NCBI RefSeq assembly: GCF_007625075.1
Contig: NZ_QMIE01000001.1
Span: 310,001-374,000, forward strand
From: Oceanidesulfovibrio indonesiensis
GTDB lineage: Bacteria; Desulfobacterota; Desulfovibrionia; Desulfovibrionales; Desulfovibrionaceae
Direction of reading: 5' to 3'
Length of the DNA stretch: 64,000 nt
The first letter of the stretch is position 1. Every line of letters begins with the position of its first letter. The position numbers and the translations under genes are program-made. Below the pieces are notes generated by a model. It saw nothing but the letters and a program-made list of their open reading frames with translations, was not told where the DNA came from and did no database searches. This document shows, one piece after another, positions 31,343-40,184 of this stretch.

Positions 31343-33073
31343 TTACCTTGTTATCCTGAGCGCCTTCACCAGCCGGACCAGCAGTTCCGGCGCTTCATTG
31401 AGGTCCGATTGTTCCAGGAACCGCCGACGCTGGGCGAAGCGGTCCTCCAGCGTGGTCAGGTATGCTTCGCGGGCGTCCACGGAGTCCGGGTCGTATGTTT
31501 CGGCGAATCCGGGCAGCACCGCGTTCACCGTCTCGGCCGTGGGAATCTGCGCTCCGGGCAGAAGATCCCAGTCGCGCCATTCCAGCTTGTCCAGAAGTAT
31601 GGACGTCTGGAGGGTGAGCGAGGTCTTCAGCGGAATGGGGTTGAGGTCGGAATCGGAATGCTTCCAGAATCCCACGGAGTTGAAGCAGTAGCACTGCGCG
31701 CCATGATCCATGACGCCGAGAAACGCCTCCACGTCCTTCCATAAAGGGTACACGCGGAAGGGATTGGCAAAGGGAATGAAGACGAGCTTCTTGAGCTCTT
31801 CTTCGGAGACGTTCTCTGCGAGGTTGCGGCGGGTCATCAGGCTGGCGCCCATGGCCACGGCGAGTTCGCCGTTGGAAAAACGCAGGATGGGCGGCAGGGT
31901 GGTGTCCTTGGTGAGCCAGCAGACCAGATCCGGAAAGCGGCAGCGGTTCACGTAGTCGCCCAGCAGGTCGCGGTCGAAAAGGGCGCGGCCGTTGGGGTTG
32001 CGCAGATCCTGGCCCATGGGCAGGACCTTGCCGTCCGCGTTGATGAGGCCGTGGTTCATGATCGAGATGCAGTAATCCCACTCCGGATGCCCCAGGGGGC
32101 GGGAGTCGGTCTTGTCGAACAAAGTGGGCTCCCAGACACGGCAGACTTTCTCCTCGCTGTCTATCTGGAAGGCGTCGTCGTGCAGAACCACCTTGCTGCT
32201 CCCGGCGGGCAGGGTGCCGGCATTGTCCACGGCGTTGGTGTGCGAACTCTTGCCCGTTCCGGAAAGGCCGAAGAAAGCGATGGAGCGCTTGCCGATGTTC
32301 TTGGGCGCGTCGTCGCATTCGGAGAAGTCGAACTCCTTGATGCCGCCGTGGCAGGCAGCCCAGCCCAAGCGCATGCCGGATGTCCATGCCAGGGTGAGGG
32401 TGCCTTTCTTGCGCTCCCCGAAGTAGCGCATGCCGAAGTTGAACATGACGTTGGCGTCTTCATCCACCAGGGCCAGCTGGGAGCCGCCTTCGTCGTGGTA
32501 GTACGGGTCCCGGACTGTCCAGTGGTTGTCGCCCACCACGATGATGTCCGGCACGGGCAGCACCGTGCTGGCTTCGTACTGCTCGGCCAGTTCCTCGTAC
32601 GGGGTGAAGTTCACCAGCCAGTTGAAGACGTTCATGGCGTCGTCTTCCGCCGCCACTATGGTGGCCTTGATCATCATGTCGGGGTCCAGGCCGACTACGG
32701 CGTGGGCCTTGATGAGAGGGCGCTCCCGCAGAGCCATGAACGCTTCGCGCACGTCGCCCAGCACTTTGCGACGTTCGGCGGCGGGCATGCGGTTGTAGAA
32801 ACGCCGGGCCTGGGCTGTACGGCCCACGATGCGACCGTGAACGTTGTTCAGCACGGTGGCGCCTTCGGGCAGGCCGAGCCGGCTGGCGGCGGGCGGGTAT
32901 ATGGGCAGGTCGGTTTGGATGACGTCGGTCTGGCGCCGGGCCAGCTCGTACGCCTCGGCAGCGGAGACCGTGCGCACGCGCGGATCGCATATCAGCGTTT
33001 CCGCCATCGCGCGGGTCGGGGGGATGCTCTTCAGATCGTCCTTGTAAAACTCGTACGTCGATTTGCTTGCCAT
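31343..33073 (-). CDS. pckA: phosphoenolpyruvate carboxykinase (ATP-type fold), divergent
   Basis: 576 residues from ATG 33073 (GAGGGAG upstream). The P-loop FFGLSGTGKSSHTN (about residues 280-293) and the metal site VVLHDDAF are those of the PEPCK kinase fold, which interconverts oxaloacetate and PEP. The usual HCSANVG histidine block is replaced by LAWTSGMRLGWAACHGG, and the arginine loop reads GRIVGRTAQARRF, so it belongs to a divergent branch. Location beside a GapB-like dehydrogenase fits gluconeogenesis from C3/C4 acids. It appears monocistronic. Kinase fold assignment is strong; nucleotide preference is not proven. Confidence 0.75.
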   Translation of the reverse strand: MASKSTYEFYKDDLKSIPPTRAMAETLICDPRVRTVSAAEAYELARRQTDVIQTDLPIYPPAASRLGLPEGATVLNNVHGRIVGRTAQARRFYNRMPAAERRKVLGDVREAFMALRERPLIKAHAVVGLDPDMMIKATIVAAEDDAMNVFNWLVNFTPYEELAEQYEASTVLPVPDIIVVGDNHWTVRDPYYHDEGGSQLALVDEDANVMFNFGMRYFGERKKGTLTLAWTSGMRLGWAACHGGIKEFDFSECDDAPKNIGKRSIAFFGLSGTGKSSHTNAVDNAGTLPAGSSKVVLHDDAFQIDSEEKVCRVWEPTLFDKTDSRPLGHPEWDYCISIMNHGLINADGKVLPMGQDLRNPNGRALFDRDLLGDYVNRCRFPDLVCWLTKDTTLPPILRFSNGELAVAMGASLMTRRNLAENVSEEELKKLVFIPFANPFRVYPLWKDVEAFLGVMDHGAQCYCFNSVGFWKHSDSDLNPIPLKTSLTLQTSILLDKLEWRDWDLLPGAQIPTAETVNAVLPGFAETYDPDSVDAREAYLTTLEDRFAQRRRFLEQSDLNEAPELLVRLVKALRITR

Positions 33074-33197
33074 GATGTATAGGCTCCCTCGGGCTGTTTG
33101 GGGGGCCATATCGCGTATGACGCTGAAAGGCCAGTGTGCATTTCATGCATTTCCCGCCCCCTTTTCGCGCGGCCTGCTCGATGATACGATCAAAAGC

Positions 33198-33557
33198 ATG
33201 AAACGCCCCACCGATCTCCTTTTCTTCGACTGGCAGGACGAACATACTGAACAGCCAGGATTTTCAGGAAAAATGCAGCCTGGGGAGCCGCCTGCGCATG
33301 CGGGCCACGGCTCAGCCTGCCGTCCTGGGGGGGCCTTGGAGCACGGCCGGGCCATGGCAGGGCTGGCCGCCTCGCTCAAGGAACGCAACAAACGCGCCCG
33401 CCAGACCGGCGGCGCCAGGGAGCAGAAAGCCAGGGCCAAGAGCCGCACAACGCTGTCCAAGGCGCTCGGCAGGATTTTCGATGCGCAGGCAGACCCGGGA
33501 CAGGACGAGGTTGTTGTCGTGAGCCGGCCAGCGAAAAAGGGTGGGGACGACCGCTAG
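33198..33557 (+). CDS. uncharacterised basic protein
   Basis: 119 residues starting [15 protein letters not shown]. The first half is Gly/Pro/His-rich and probably unfolded; the second half is strongly basic and helical ([14 protein letters not shown], then [15 protein letters not shown]) and ends in [14 protein letters not shown]. The stop overlaps the tmk stop on the other strand by 4 bases. Basic character suggests nucleic-acid contact, but there is no family match. Existence is supported only by composition, so confidence is moderate. Confidence 0.45.
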   Translation: MKRPTDLLFFDWQDEHTEQPGFSGKMQPGEPPAHAGHGSACRPGGALEHGRAMAGLAASLKERNKRARQTGGAREQKARAKSRTTLSKALGRIFDAQADPGQDEVVVVSRPAKKGGDDR

Positions 33558-34216
33558 CCGGATCCCTGCGGTGGTGCTCCGCGTTTTTCCAGTTCTTCCA
33601 GCAGAATACGCTCCGCTGCCTTGCAAACATCCGGCAGCGGCTGCATGGCGTCCACTATTCGGTAGCGGTCCTTGTTGATGGCGGCCCAGGTGAGGTAGCC
33701 CTCGCGCACGCGGCTGTGGAACTCCAGCGACTCGGCCTCGAACCGGCCTTCGGACGCCGTCTTCTGTTCAGCCACGTTGCGAGTGAAGGCGCGCTTCAGC
33801 CCCACTTCCGGGTCCAGATCGAAGAGCAGTGTCAGGTCCGGCCACAGTCCGCGAACCGCCATATCGTTGAACTCGTGCAGCTTCTTCGGGTCCAGGCCGC
33901 GGCCGTAGCCTTGATACACAACGGTGGAGTCGGCGAAGCGGTCGCAGAGCACCACGAGATCGTCCTCCAGCGCCGGGCGGATCACGTGGTGGATGTGCTG
34001 GGCGCGGTCGGCCAGGTACAGGAACAGCTCGGCCTCGCTCGTGAGATCGGTGGATGAGATGTCCAGCAGGATCTGGCGCAGGGTGCGGCCAAGGCGGGAG
34101 CCGCCGGGTTCGCGCGTGGTGGTCACTCCGAATCCTTTGTTCATCAGCACCTCGGCCAGATGCACGATGACCGACGACTTGCCCGACCCCTCTATCCCTT
34201 CAAAGGTAATGAACAT
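33554..34216 (-). CDS. tmk: thymidylate kinase
   Basis: 220 residues. Phosphorylates dTMP to d[16 protein letters not shown] is the P-loop, [15 protein letters not shown] the dTMP-binding DR(E)PGG loop, and [19 protein letters not shown] the second substrate motif. The LID region ([15 protein letters not shown]) has basic residues. It overlaps the preceding HD-domain gene by 25 bases, so the two are made together. Confidence 0.96.
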   Translation of the reverse strand: MFITFEGIEGSGKSSVIVHLAEVLMNKGFGVTTTREPGGSRLGRTLRQILLDISSTDLTSEAELFLYLADRAQHIHHVIRPALEDDLVVLCDRFADSTVVYQGYGRGLDPKKLHEFNDMAVRGLWPDLTLLFDLDPEVGLKRAFTRNVAEQKTASEGRFEAESLEFHSRVREGYLTWAAINKDRYRIVDAMQPLPDVCKAAERILLEELEKRGAPPQGSG

Positions 34217-35343
34217 TGGTTTTCCTTGTTCGTCTTTTCCCGGTTCACGGGGATGGAGGCGCCCGGCGTGGGCCGGGCCTTGAAGAGAAAACGGTCCAGA
34301 CCGCGCTGGAAGGCGGACCAGCCCGTGACCTCGGCTGGCGACTCGTCACCGTTTTCAGGCTGCGGCGCCGCCTCTTCCAGGGGAGCGAGGGCGTTCGCCA
34401 CCTGGTTCATCTTGGCGTCCATGTTGTCCGCATAGTGCAGGGCGAAAGCTTCGGCCGTCTTGGGCCGCTTGGGAGAACCGTACTCGTACTCCCCGTGGTG
34501 CGACAGGATGATGTGCTTGAGGTGCAGGACGAGGTGGTCCGGAAGGCCGGAATCCGCCAGGAAGGGCGCTATCCTTTCCAGGCCGATCTGGATATGGCCC
34601 ATGAGCCGGCCGGCGTCGGTGTAGTCGTTGGCGAGGCCGCCGGAGAGCTCCCACGCCTTGCCCAGATCGTGCAGGATTGCCGCGGCGAAAAGTATCTCGC
34701 GGTCCAGGTGGGGGTACTGGTCGGCGAATTTAACGCACAATCCGCACACGGAAAGCGTGTGCTCCAGCAGGCCGCCGAGGTAGGCGTGGTGCATGGCCTT
34801 GGCCCCAGGGGAGTACATGAAGCGGTGGCGGATCTCCGGATCGTTCAGGATTTTTTTCATCAGCCGGCGCCACGGCGGGTAGTGGAGGTTCTGGCGGCAC
34901 AGCTCCTCCAGCTTGTGCATCATGTCCTCAGGTTTCTGCGGTGCCGAGGGCATGAACTCCGAAAAATCCACACGCAGTGCGATCTCGCCTTCGGCAGTCT
35001 GCTCGGGCAGGTCGTCCTCGCCGAGTACCGCTTCGACAAACGTAAGGCGATCCAGAGAAAGCTGGACCGAATCCCGGTACGTGCCGGCGCGCGCCTCCAC
35101 AAGCACGAGGCGGCCGGGATCTATGGATGGGAACTGCTGGCTCAGCGGGCTCCATATCTTGGCTTCCACCGTGCCGGTGGCGTCCATGAGATGCAGGGTC
35201 CAGAACGGTCCGTTCTTCGCCGTGCCGCTGCGGGCGGAGGCGATGGCAAAGACATCGGTCACGGCGTCGCCGGATTGCAGGTCCCGGACGAATTGCCGTT
35301 TGGTATGAGTGGGGACAGGCTCCCCCTTCCGAGAAGCTTCCAT
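34192..35343 (-). CDS. OB-fold/HD-domain protein, YhaM-like 3'-5' exoribonuclease
   Basis: 383 residues from ATG 35343. An N-terminal OB-fold (residues 20-110: [18 protein letters not shown], then [18 protein letters not shown]) is followed by an HD domain with [16 protein letters not shown], the metal-binding [10 protein letters not shown] and the later [10 protein letters not shown] and [12 protein letters not shown]. This two-domain order is that of YhaM/CBF1-type 3'-5' exonucleases. Longer starts (ATG 35424) are possible because the frame stays open; none has a clear RBS. The 3' end overlaps tmk. Confidence 0.82.
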   Translation of the reverse strand: MEASRKGEPVPTHTKRQFVRDLQSGDAVTDVFAIASARSGTAKNGPFWTLHLMDATGTVEAKIWSPLSQQFPSIDPGRLVLVEARAGTYRDSVQLSLDRLTFVEAVLGEDDLPEQTAEGEIALRVDFSEFMPSAPQKPEDMMHKLEELCRQNLHYPPWRRLMKKILNDPEIRHRFMYSPGAKAMHHAYLGGLLEHTLSVCGLCVKFADQYPHLDREILFAAAILHDLGKAWELSGGLANDYTDAGRLMGHIQIGLERIAPFLADSGLPDHLVLHLKHIILSHHGEYEYGSPKRPKTAEAFALHYADNMDAKMNQVANALAPLEEAAPQPENGDESPAEVTGWSAFQRGLDRFLFKARPTPGASIPVNREKTNKENQCSLPLKG

Positions 35344-35647
35344 GAGTCGGGGCGTCACTCCGATGAAACGTATGGGTCGTATTTCTAGGGGCGCGAAGAC
35401 GTTTGTTTCGTGCTCCCGCGGCATGCGCCGCATGGCCCGCCGCTGGCGTGGCCGTCCTGTATGACCGGGTGGACGAAAACCCAGGAATCGACAGCTCCCG
35501 GTCAAAACAAAAGGCGGAATGTTGCTGGAGGCGGTGGGATCGTATACCCTTTCCGCTCGTGTCGCATTCCGCAGTCCGAGCAGGCGCCAAGGTGACCCCA
35601 TCGGGCTGTTCTGTCAATCCACCAGCCATTTTCCGGAGCCCATTCGC

Positions 35648-36403
35648 ATGCGCATATTGTTGACCAACGACGACGGCATCCAGGCGCACGGCCTGCGCGT
35701 TCTGTACAAGGCGTTCAGGGAAGCCGGACACGATGTCCATTGCGTGGCGCCCGTCACGGAGCAATCCGCCGTGGGACACGCCGTGACCATCGCACTGCCC
35801 TTGCGCGTCAAGGAGTTCAAGGAAAACGGCTTCCGCGGCCACGGGGTATACGGCACGCCCGTGGACTGCGTGAAGCTCGCGCTCTCGGCCCTTCTGTACG
35901 AGAAGCCGGACCTCGTGGTCTCGGGCATCAACGCCGGGGCCAACGTGGGCGTGGATCTTCTGTACTCGGGCACGGTCTCGGCCGCCACGGAGGGCGCGTT
36001 CATGGGATTCCCTGCCCTGGCCATCTCCTATGACGACTTCAATCACGAAGGACTCACTGGAGAACACGGCAGCTATGTCGCGAATCTGGTCGAGCGGCTG
36101 CCCCTGGACAACCTGCCGCACAAGTGCGTGCTCAACCTGAACTTCCCCAACCGCCCCGTGGCCGAGTGCAGGGAGCTCAGGATATGCCGGCACACCAGCG
36201 CCATGTGGGAGGACTGGTACGACCAGCGCCACGACCCCCGCGGCCGGCCGTATTACTGGCTCACCGGCGTGATTCCGCCGGAAAAGGTCTCGGCCGATAC
36301 GGACCGCGCGCTGCTCACCGCCGGCCACGTCACGCTCACCCCGCTGCGGTTCGATTTCACGGACTACGATCTCATCCAGAGCCTGGGCGGTTCGCTGGAG
36401 TAA
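35648..36403 (+). CDS. surE: 5'/3'-nucleotidase SurE
   Basis: 251 residues starting MRILLTNDDGIQAHG, the invariant SurE opening with the metal-binding NDDG. Further motifs are APVTEQSAVGHAVT, GTPVDCVKLAL and SGINAGANVGVDLLYSGTVSAA. The enzyme removes phosphate from nucleotides in stationary phase and stress. GGAG lies 9 bases before the ATG. It is divergent from the OB-HD/tmk pair and ends in a terminator 140 bases downstream. Confidence 0.96.
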   Translation: MRILLTNDDGIQAHGLRVLYKAFREAGHDVHCVAPVTEQSAVGHAVTIALPLRVKEFKENGFRGHGVYGTPVDCVKLALSALLYEKPDLVVSGINAGANVGVDLLYSGTVSAATEGAFMGFPALAISYDDFNHEGLTGEHGSYVANLVERLPLDNLPHKCVLNLNFPNRPVAECRELRICRHTSAMWEDWYDQRHDPRGRPYYWLTGVIPPEKVSADTDRALLTAGHVTLTPLRFDFTDYDLIQSLGGSLE

Positions 36404-36719
36404 CAGGCTGCTGGAAAAATCCTGGTTGCGATGATGGTTTTTTCAAGGCCCAGGGCAGGGCTCCCCGGGTAAACGACCCGGGCAGGGCCCTGGACAGGAT
36501 CCTGCGCAGGGCGCGTCAAAGGCGGAGTCGTCCGGACCACAAGGGCCCGGTTCCAGTAAGGAGCCGGGCTTTTATGCGTTTTGCTTTCCGGACAGCTATC
36601 CGTCGGCATCTCGTCAAGAGGGCAGAGGCGGGTCTTTTCCGGGCAGGGGCGGGTACACCCGGAACCGGCCCGAACGCGCAAGTACACTGGTGTCCAGACG
36701 CTCAACAAGGAGAGACGCT
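36404..36719. other. surE-prophage junction region
   Basis: 316 bases without a gene. It opens with CAGGCTGCTGGAAAAA, a decayed copy of the palindromic repeat at 44929. A strong GC palindrome follows (CCCGGGT/ACCCGGG within 36448-36494). The surE terminator is next, then sequence leading into the Mor-like gene. This is a plausible left boundary of the phage block, but no attachment-site duplication could be identified. Confidence 0.55.
36545..36573 (+). terminator. surE intrinsic terminator
   Basis: GCCCGGTTCC-loop-GGAGCCGGGC with one wobble pair, followed by TTTT. Confidence 0.75.
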
Positions 36720-37166
36720 ATGGACGCCACATCCCAAGAACCCCCCCATGGTTTCACACAGGACGCCGTTGACCGCTTCGAAGAAGGAGCTGGTATGGCC
36801 GCGTTGCATGAGTGGGCCGAGCTCGACTGGAGCGACCTGCCCAATGGGCTGCAGGATATCAAAGAAGTGGTCGGACCCGGGGCCGCGTTCATCCTCGCCG
36901 AGGAGTACGGCGGCGGCGCCGTCTACGTTCCGTACCGCATCCGCGACAACCATCCGCTCGTCGAACTTATCGGCATGGACAAGGCTTTTCGGCTCGCAGA
37001 GGCGTTCGGCGGAGACAAACTGCACATCCCCAAGGTGGACGCCATCGAGCGACAGTTCCGGACCCGGCGCATCGTGAAGCTGCGGCAGGCTGGACGGACA
37101 GTCGCCTCCCTGGCCCGTGAGTTCAACCTCACTTGCCGTCGTGTGCGGCAGATATGCGCGTCGTAG
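36720..37166 (+). CDS. Mor-type phage transcription activator
   Basis: 148 residues; AAGGAG precedes ATG 36720. Similar to the Mu middle-operon regulator (Mor/C) family: a dimerising region (DLPNGLQDIKEVVGPGAAFILAEEYGG, the strand VYVPYR, and GGDKLHIPK) and a C-terminal helix-turn-helix (RTVASLAREFNLTCRRVRQIC, residues about 126-147). Such proteins activate a phage's lysis and head genes, which lie immediately downstream here. It is the first gene of the left phage block, consistent with control of that block. Confidence 0.8.
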   Translation: MDATSQEPPHGFTQDAVDRFEEGAGMAALHEWAELDWSDLPNGLQDIKEVVGPGAAFILAEEYGGGAVYVPYRIRDNHPLVELIGMDKAFRLAEAFGGDKLHIPKVDAIERQFRTRRIVKLRQAGRTVASLAREFNLTCRRVRQICAS

Positions 37167-37176
37167 GGAGCGGGCC

Positions 37177-37614
37177 ATGGAGTTCTGGAAAGACATCGTC
37201 CACTTCGCGCCGTCGGAGTGGCCGGACGATCCGAGCCGAGTCGCCCCGGACCTTGTGCGCCTGATGGACGCCGTGCGCAGCGATGCCGGAGTGCCGATCC
37301 ACATCCACGCAGCCTGGTCGCTCTCAGGGCATGGAGCCGGCTCCCTGCACGGCCAGGGCAGAGCGGTGGACTTCCACTTTGCCCCCGGCCTGGAGCCGGC
37401 GGCCGAGTTCGCGCTGCTCGCGGCGTTCGGTTTCGGCGGCATCGGACTGTATCCGGAGTGGCGGCCCCGTCACGGCTGGCATGTAGATCTGCGGTCGGGA
37501 AAGATACGCCTGTTCTGGGTGCGATCGGACGGCCGCTATCGCTACGGGCACGAAGCAGTGGGCCGGGCAATCACTGTCCTGACAGGAACCCATGCCACTT
37601 CAATGTGTCCATGA
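37177..37614 (+). CDS. M15-type peptidase, probable phage endolysin
   Basis: 145 residues; GGGAGCGGGCC precedes ATG 37177, 10 bases after the Mor gene. Contains the zinc-peptidase pattern of the M15 (YcbK/DacD-like) family: SGHGAGSLHGQGRAVDFHF (His and Asp ligands) and RHGWHVDL (second His pair). Such enzymes cut peptidoglycan cross-links. With the adjacent small membrane protein it forms a lysis pair. No signal peptide, so it depends on a holin to reach the wall. Confidence 0.8.
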   Translation: MEFWKDIVHFAPSEWPDDPSRVAPDLVRLMDAVRSDAGVPIHIHAAWSLSGHGAGSLHGQGRAVDFHFAPGLEPAAEFALLAAFGFGGIGLYPEWRPRHGWHVDLRSGKIRLFWVRSDGRYRYGHEAVGRAITVLTGTHATSMCP

Positions 37615-37643
37615 ATCTGGACAGAACGAAGAAGGGAGGACGC

Positions 37644-37811
37644 ATGCGCAATGCGGTCAATACTGCATCGTTTCCGGCTGATGTGTCTGCCGCCGATAGT
37701 GGCACGATCCGTGGAGCAATGCGCTTTGCCTGGCGCAGTTTCAGGTCCGTGGCGTCTGGTTCTGGCTGCCGGAAAACGGGTGGCGCCTGCCGGCGAAGCG
37801 TTTGGCCATGA
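37644..37811 (+). CDS. possible small phage ORF
   Basis: 55 codons with a very good GGGAGG ribosome-binding site and an ATGA overlap with the next gene. The encoded peptide is Arg/Ser/Cys-rich with no recognisable features. In the frame of the next gene the stretch 37711-37807 reads as plausible protein (ALCLAQFQVRGVWFWLPENG) without a start codon, so this region could also be a frameshifted N-terminus. Confidence 0.3.
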   Translation: MRNAVNTASFPADVSAADSGTIRGAMRFAWRSFRSVASGSGCRKTGGACRRSVWP

Positions 37812-38059
37812 GCGAGCGCGAACTGCGGGACCTCTGGGACGCGGTTGAGAGCCTGCGCGAGCAGCAGAGCGTGACGAATGCCCTGTTGGCGGAGATACGG
37901 ACCATTCTGAACGAGCGGTGCGAGCACCGCGGAACGCGGCTGGCCGATCTCGAAAAGCAGGTGGATTCCATCCGCGCCCGCGTATGGTGGTTTTCCGGCG
38001 CCACGGGCGCGCTCACATACGTGTTCACCAAGATCATTCCGTTCAGCCTGGGAGATTGA
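37808..38059 (+). CDS. holin-like / XhlA-type small membrane protein
   Basis: 83 residues: an N-terminal coiled coil (LRDLWDAVESLREQQSVTNALLAEI ... LADLEKQVDSIRAR, residues 5-59) and one C-terminal membrane helix (WWFSGATGALTYVFTKIIPF, 61-81). This is the layout of the XhlA/haemolysin group of phage holin partners. It lies next to the M15 peptidase, which supports a lysis role. Start ATG 37808; TTG 37802 is also possible. Confidence 0.6.
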   Translation: MSERELRDLWDAVESLREQQSVTNALLAEIRTILNERCEHRGTRLADLEKQVDSIRARVWWFSGATGALTYVFTKIIPFSLGD

Positions 38060-38061
38060 AC

Positions 38062-38697
38062 ATGGCGCCGAAAACCGGCGGAACAACGAAATCGAAACGC
38101 ACGGAAGCCGGCAGCGGGCGAGGCCGGCAGGGCAAGCTGACGCCGGAAGTCATCGAGATTCTGGGCGCAAGCCTGGAGCGCGGCGATTCGCTCGAAGGGG
38201 CGTCCGCAGCGGCCGGCATCAGCCGCAGCACGCTCACAAAGTGGATGCGTCGCGGCGCGCGGGCGCTGGAGGAAGGCGAGTCATGCCCCATCGAACCGGC
38301 CAGCGAAACCGAGCGGCTCGCGCTGGAGCGAGAGGCCCTCTACGCCGAATTGTTCGGCCGGGTGCGTCTGGCGCTGGCCCGGGCCGAGGCCGACAACCTG
38401 CGCGTCATCGAGGATGCCGGCCGCGGCGGGGCGAAAATCACCGAGACCGTCCAGGTGGTGGACAGCGAGGGCAACATCGTCAAGCAGACCACGACCACCA
38501 AGCAGGCTCCGGCCCAGTGGAAAGCCGCAGCATGGAGGCTGGAGCGGCTCTACCCGCACAAGTACGGCGGCAAGATCCGGGACGGCGGATCTTCGGGCGG
38601 AGCGCTCACCGTGGAGATCGTGGCGGACGCGCCGAAGCAGACCGGGCAGGAAGGGGCCGGGAACAATCACGCCGGGAGCGACCCTGATGGCGGATAA
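38062..38697 (+). CDS. phage terminase small subunit
   Basis: 211 residues; GGGAG precedes the ATG, two bases after the previous stop. An N-terminal helix-turn-helix (SLEGASAAAGISRSTLTKWMRRG, residues 44-66) would recognise the packaging site. The rest is helical (ERLALEREALYAELFGRVRLALARAEA) with a C-terminal Gly/Asp tail, as in small terminases that pair with this large subunit. It overlaps terL by 11 bases. WKAAAWRLERLYPHKYG near residue 160 is a common feature of such proteins. Confidence 0.85.
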   Translation: MAPKTGGTTKSKRTEAGSGRGRQGKLTPEVIEILGASLERGDSLEGASAAAGISRSTLTKWMRRGARALEEGESCPIEPASETERLALEREALYAELFGRVRLALARAEADNLRVIEDAGRGGAKITETVQVVDSEGNIVKQTTTTKQAPAQWKAAAWRLERLYPHKYGGKIRDGGSSGGALTVEIVADAPKQTGQEGAGNNHAGSDPDGG

Positions 38698-40033
38698 CGA
38701 AGACGGGTTCGAGTGTCCGGGCGATCTGCCCGGCCTGGAGGGGGTGCTGTCCGGCGGAGGCAAGGTACGGCGGGTGCGCTACCACGCCCTGCCGCATCAG
38801 CTGGCTGTGCTGCGTTCCGACAGGCGCTACGTCTTCCTTGGCGGAGGCGTGGGCTCGGGCAAGACGGACGTGGGCTCGTTGTGGACGCTTTCCAGGGTGA
38901 GCAGCACCCCGCGCGGAGTGCTCGGGCTCATCGCGGCGAACTCCTACAGCCAGTTGCTGGATTCCACTGTGCGCAACTTCTACCGCAATCTCAAGCAGTG
39001 GGGCGTCTCCTTCACCCCGGAGGAACTGCCCAAAACGCGCGGGCCATTCAACATCGCCGTGAACGTGGGAACGCATACGGTGGAGATCCTCTGCCGTTCG
39101 CTTGAGAACTACGCCATGCTCGCTGGCATCGAGTTCGGCTGGGAGTGGGTGGACGAGTGCTTCCTTGCCCGGCGCGAAGCCATGGACGTGCTCATGGCTC
39201 GGCTTCGGGACGCGCGGATGCCGAACCAGATGCTGCTGACCACTACCCTGGACGAGCCGGGCAGCTGGATGCACGAGATGTTCGTGGAACGCTGCGACCC
39301 GGCGCTCATGGACGTGTTTTACGCATCCACCTGGGACAACCACCACCTGCCGCCCGAATATGTGGAAGGCCTGCGCGCCTTATACGACGACAAGCTCTTC
39401 GCGCGGATGGTGGAGGCCAGATGGGTGAGTCTCGCCGGCGGTGCCATCTATTATAACTTCGACCGCCGCACGCACCTGAGCGGAGAGACGGGGTTCGATC
39501 CCGCGCTCCCCATCCTCTGGTCCCACGATTTCAACATCGGCCAGGGCAAGCCCATGTCATCGGTGCTGGCGCAACTGCGCAAGGGACCGGACGGCCCTCG
39601 GCTGGAGGTCTTCGACGAAATCGTGATGGATACGGCGGACACCAACGACGCGGTGCGCGAGTTCATGGCCAGGCCCTGGCTGGAGCAGAGCAGGGCCGGC
39701 GTCATCGTGTATGGCGATGCGGCAGGCCGCGCCCGGGATACGCGGTCCAAAAAGACGGACTACCTCATACTGTCGCAGGCTGGATTTTCGCGGCAGAAGG
39801 TCCCGCGGGCCAATCCGCCCGTCAGGCAGCGGCACAACACGGTGAATGCGCTGCTCAAAGATGCCGCAGGCCGGGTGCGCCTGGCCATCCACCCGCGCTG
39901 CACGGTTCTGGCCAAGGGGTTGGAGACGGCCCGCCTGGTGCCGGGGTCCGGCTATCTGGAGGACGACTCCCTGCGGGAACAGCACGTGACTACAGCCCTC
40001 GGCTATCTGTGCTGCCGGGAGTTCGGAATATGA
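38687..40033 (+). CDS. phage terminase large subunit
   Basis: 448 residues; GGGAG before ATG 38687. The ATPase motor has Walker A GGGVGSGKTDVG (about residues 57-68), Walker B region FGWEWVDECF and the coupling motif LLTTTLDEPGSW. The C-terminal nuclease shows acidic clusters WSHDFNIG and VYGDAAGRARDT. It cuts concatemeric DNA and pumps it into the prohead. About 448 residues is normal. It follows terS directly and precedes the portal. Confidence 0.92.
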   Translation: MADNEDGFECPGDLPGLEGVLSGGGKVRRVRYHALPHQLAVLRSDRRYVFLGGGVGSGKTDVGSLWTLSRVSSTPRGVLGLIAANSYSQLLDSTVRNFYRNLKQWGVSFTPEELPKTRGPFNIAVNVGTHTVEILCRSLENYAMLAGIEFGWEWVDECFLARREAMDVLMARLRDARMPNQMLLTTTLDEPGSWMHEMFVERCDPALMDVFYASTWDNHHLPPEYVEGLRALYDDKLFARMVEARWVSLAGGAIYYNFDRRTHLSGETGFDPALPILWSHDFNIGQGKPMSSVLAQLRKGPDGPRLEVFDEIVMDTADTNDAVREFMARPWLEQSRAGVIVYGDAAGRARDTRSKKTDYLILSQAGFSRQKVPRANPPVRQRHNTVNALLKDAAGRVRLAIHPRCTVLAKGLETARLVPGSGYLEDDSLREQHVTTALGYLCCREFGI

Positions 40034-40051
40034 AATGGGGGAATGTTGTTT

Positions 40052-40147
40052 TCGCCTCCGGCGGCCAGGGTGCCAAGTTCCCCTGGACCCCAGAAATGGG
40101 TCCACGGAGCACTGCTCCCTGGTGGAAGTGTGAGGGCAAAGCCCTCA
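40052..40147. repeat. tandem-hairpin element
   Basis: The 151-base gap between terL and portal contains successive hairpins GGACCC/GGGTCC, GGAGCA/TGCTCC and GAGGGC/GCCCTC, preceded by GCCTCCGGCGGCC. Similar in layout to 22711-22800. No gene is present. Confidence 0.5.
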
Positions 40148-40184
40148 TTCTGAACATGCTACAGTCATTGAAGGATGGTGAATC

